A stretch of DNA of 7,168 nucleotides from the NCBI GenBank assembly GCA_016928935.1, contig JAFGJU010000163.1, positions 1-7,168 of the forward strand, read 5' to 3'. Shown here piece after piece: positions 5,076 to 7,168 of this stretch. The notes beneath the pieces are model-generated. The model saw only the letters and a program-made list of their open reading frames with translations, was not told the origin of the DNA and searched no databases. Numbering within the stretch: the first letter of the stretch is position 1; each line of letters starts with the position of its first letter. A program made the position numbers and the translations under genes. This DNA comes from Candidatus Eiseniibacteriota bacterium (GTDB taxonomy: Bacteria > Eisenbacteria > RBG-16-71-46 > JAFGJU01).

Positions 5076-6884
5076 CTATGTCTTCCATGCGGTCGTAGTC
5101 ACAAGATTGGAGCATATCCCGACTACTGCGGGAGTACCCTCGTGGCTGATGCTCCTCAAGCTGAAGTCGAACTCCACCCTCTGCCCCTGCCTGGAAGTCA
5201 GCTCAATCCTGGACCTCGACCAACCCCGCCCTGGCTCCGCCGGCCCAGTCTGGAGGGCATTCAGCGTCTCGACCGACTCGGGCGAAAAGACGGAGCTCAG
5301 GTCGCGCCCCGCCAGCTCGTCCTTCGAGTATGAGAGACGTTCCGCCAGAGACCGATTGACCAACGATATCTTGCCGTCCTGTATCAGTATGTAGCCGTCG
5401 CTCATGTTCTCGATCAGGTCTCTGTGGATTTCCTCGGACGCTCTCAGTCGCTCGAACATCCTCGCGTTCTCGATGGCTACGGCGACCTGGTCCCCTATTG
5501 CGGACAGTATCCTGACGTCGTCCTCACCGTACAGGTCGCTCTTCGAATAGCTCTGCACGGCCATCATGCCCATCACGTTGTGGCCAGAGTTGAGCGGTAC
5601 GCCAAGCCAGCTCACCGCCTGCGGCCCTATGCCCTGGTAGCCGTCCCTGACCATCTGCTCCTCGCCTTCCCTGCTCAGCAAAAACGGCCTACCCGTATGG
5701 ATGACGTATTCGGTGTAGCCCTTCTTGGCCTTCCTTGAGGTACCGTCCTTTCTGACCAGCTCGTCCACGTAGACGGGGAAGAACACCTCGTCCTTCGCGG
5801 GGTCGTAAAGGGCTATGTAGAAGTTCCGGGCCTGCATCAGGCGGCCGACCTGCGTGTGTATGACCGACAGCACGTCGTTCAGGCTCAGGTTCCGGCTGAG
5901 CGCCTGGCCTATCTCGTACAGGGCCGTCATCTCGTCGCCGCGCCTCTTGAGCTTCCTCTCGGCTTCCTTCCTGGATGTGATGTCCCTGTTCACAATGACC
6001 ATGCAGTCGGGTTTGCCCTCGTCGTCGCGGATGAGGGACATGGAGCTGTCGATGCTTATGGGGCGTCCGTCCCTGTTGTGGTGGACCATCTCCCCGCGCC
6101 AGAAGCCGTGTTTCTCAAGCGAAGTCCTGGCCTCGTCCTCCTGGGCGTGGGACAGGAACTCGTACCTGACTACGTCGTGGAACTGTCGGCAGATGGCCTC
6201 CTCGGCCTTGAGTCCGTAGACACTCTCTGCCTTCTTGTTCATGAACAGCACGGTCTGGTTCATGTCCACCGAGATTATGGCGTCGTTGACGTTCTGAAGA
6301 AGGCTCACCTGAGACCTGAGCTGGCCCTCGATGTGATGCTCGTGGGACACGTCCCGTAGAATGAGGTGCAGTCTTCTCGAGCCGTTGGTATCCACCATGA
6401 TGGCCAGAAGCTCGACCGGAACGCCTCGGGAGGACCTTTTTCCCACGAACGCCGTCATGTGGAAGTGGTCGCCGTTCTTGACGAGCGTCTGCCTGAGCAT
6501 CTTCTCGTATTTGCCGCGGGACTCGGACGTGAAGATGTCGGTGGCCCTGGTGTCGAGCAATGCGGCCCTGTCCTCGCCCAGCATGTTGCAAGCGCGATCG
6601 TTGACGTCGAGTATCGCGTCGGTAGCGGGATTGACGAACATTATCCCGTCCAGCGAGTGGGAGAGGAGCGAGCTCAGACTCTCTTCGACTATCTTGAGTC
6701 TTTCTTCGGCCGGCCTCTTGTCCTCTGCTTCCATGATGGTTCCGTACCTCTTCATGCCGCGGTGCTGAAGGAAGCGCTTACACACTGCCTTGCCCCGTCG
6801 CCGCACCTCCGCCGTCAGAGAGAGGGGTCCGTCGCGTGGCGCGGGCAGCTTCAATTCAGTATCGGACGTCCGGGTGCGACTCAT
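5076..6884 (-). CDS. PAS-PAS-GAF-PAS sensory protein without output domain
   Basis: Reading from the outermost ATG gives 602 residues. In that numbering PAS 1 spans about 65-180 (SLDGIMFVNPATDAILDVND), PAS 2 about 190-302 (ending VIVNRDITSRKEAERKL, the usual PAS-to-helix exit), GAF about 332-476 (ending GDQVAVAIENARMFERL) and PAS 3 about 482-595. The protein then stops: no histidine kinase, GGDEF, EAL or helix-turn-helix domain follows, and there are no membrane segments, so it should be cytoplasmic. PAS and GAF domains sense redox, light, oxygen or small ligands; no heme or flavin motif was identified. The start is uncertain. The ATG at 6884 has only a weak AGGG before it and an in-frame TGA 18 bases upstream. 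ATG at 6734, giving MEAEDKRPAEERL as a typical PAS lead-in, has AGAGGT 11 bases before it. Third-position GC in the first 50 codons is high (about 38 of 50), which mildly favours the longer form. Confidence 0.85.
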   Translation of the reverse strand: MSRTRTSDTELKLPAPRDGPLSLTAEVRRRGKAVCKRFLQHRGMKRYGTIMEAEDKRPAEERLKIVEESLSSLLSHSLDGIMFVNPATDAILDVNDRACNMLGEDRAALLDTRATDIFTSESRGKYEKMLRQTLVKNGDHFHMTAFVGKRSSRGVPVELLAIMVDTNGSRRLHLILRDVSHEHHIEGQLRSQVSLLQNVNDAIISVDMNQTVLFMNKKAESVYGLKAEEAICRQFHDVVRYEFLSHAQEDEARTSLEKHGFWRGEMVHHNRDGRPISIDSSMSLIRDDEGKPDCMVIVNRDITSRKEAERKLKRRGDEMTALYEIGQALSRNLSLNDVLSVIHTQVGRLMQARNFYIALYDPAKDEVFFPVYVDELVRKDGTSRKAKKGYTEYVIHTGRPFLLSREGEEQMVRDGYQGIGPQAVSWLGVPLNSGHNVMGMMAVQSYSKSDLYGEDDVRILSAIGDQVAVAIENARMFERLRASEEIHRDLIENMSDGYILIQDGKISLVNRSLAERLSYSKDELAGRDLSSVFSPESVETLNALQTGPAEPGRGWSRSRIELTSRQGQRVEFDFSLRSISHEGTPAVVGICSNLVTTTAWKT

Positions 6885-6903
6885 TAGCCCTAACTTGCTT
6901 CAT

Positions 6904-6954
6904 GGTGTCACGTTACAGCGAGCTGGAGTTGCACTTTGTGACCCGGGTGACACC
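6904..6954. repeat. Inverted repeat GGTGTCAC / GTGACACC with an extra GTGAC box
   Basis: GGTGTCAC (6904-6911) and GTGACACC (6947-6954) are perfect 8-bp inverted copies with a 35-base spacing. A third box, GTGAC at 6938-6942, lies 9 bases before the one at 6947-6951 and in the same orientation, flanking the palindrome ACCCGGGT (6941-6948). The cluster starts 20 bases upstream of the outermost sensor-gene ATG. This arrangement suggests binding of a dimeric regulator to several half-sites, possibly with looping. No promoter consensus was firmly identified beside it. Confidence 0.4.
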
Positions 6955-7168
6955 TCAACTGTGGGACACGCCGGGAATTGGGCTGCTGGCGGCCCTCTCC
7001 GTGGGCCGCAGTGAGCCTGCGCCGGGCCTCGCTCCGCGCCGTTGCCCGGTCGCCGCTTCCGTACGCCGGCGCACCCGCCAGGCCCTGTGCCCGGCAGGCC
7101 CGCCGGTTTCGCCCGCAGAGCTTATACAATGCATTTGGGACGCAGCATCGTTTTGTCTGACCAATAGA
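6955..7168. other. GC-rich non-coding stretch at the right edge
   Basis: I see no supportable gene here; the short open frames have arginine- and proline-rich translations typical of shadows. It contains one clear stem-loop, GCGGCCC (6989-6995) with GGGCCGC (7003-7009) and a 7-base loop, and an isolated AT-rich patch CTTATACAAT (7121-7130). That patch could be a TATA or -10 element for a rightward gene beyond the window or, read as GTATAAG on the minus strand, for the sensor gene. No tRNA TTC-box or other RNA signature was recognised. Confidence 0.3.

Noticed and set aside
5040..5150. Possible frameshift removing a kinase domain from the sensor protein
   Set aside because: Reading the next frame past the stop gives only a short peptide antisense to hflX without HisKA or ATPase motifs, so no hidden output domain lies there.
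6955..7120. Possible tRNA or structured RNA gene in the GC-rich right-hand stretch
   Set aside because: No acceptor-stem pairing, anticodon arm or T-loop sequence could be assembled; the stems seen are short and explained by high GC content.

Overview
The window is GC-rich chromosomal DNA from an unidentified prokaryote. It holds five protein genes and no recognisable RNA gene, insertion sequence or CRISPR array. Two compositional clues stand out. The genes use AGG for arginine and ATA for isoleucine freely despite the high GC content, as many archaea and some deep bacterial lineages do. Ribosome-binding sites are strong, of the GGAGG type. One intergenic region reads equally well as a bacterial -35/-10 promoter or as an archaeal TATA region, so I leave the domain of life open.

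Layout from left to right: (1) the C-terminal end of an ABC-2 (NatB-like) membrane permease, plus strand, running in from the left edge. (2) A 37-base convergent gap filled by a perfect 8-bp inverted repeat. (3) On the minus strand, a 562-residue CoA-disulfide reductase/NADH oxidase-type flavoprotein fused to a rhodanese domain, with both expected cysteines present. (4) A 310-base divergent regulatory region with a promoter-like element around a 14-base dyad, followed by several hairpins. (5) On the plus strand, an M24 family Xaa-Pro dipeptidase-like metallopeptidase with all metal ligands. (6) A 93-base spacer with successive stem-loops and a perfect Shine-Dalgarno sequence. (7) hflX, plus strand, which appears to start at ATA because no ATG, GTG or TTG lies in frame where the conserved N-terminus begins. 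(8) On the minus strand, converging on hflX with one base between stop codons, a PAS-PAS-GAF-PAS sensory protein with no output domain. (9) A GC-rich upstream region with a cluster of GTGAC boxes, running to the right edge.

The genes do not form an obvious single pathway. The peptidase and hflX are co-oriented and may share a transcript: protein turnover plus rescue of stalled or split ribosomes would fit a stress or proteostasis theme. The CoA-disulfide reductase-rhodanese protein points to low-molecular-weight thiol or sulfane-sulfur redox metabolism, and the PAS/GAF protein to sensing of redox or small ligands. Any functional link between these neighbours is inference. I did not find a convincing new multi-gene system. 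The most unusual point is the probable AUA-initiated hflX with a highly structured leader.
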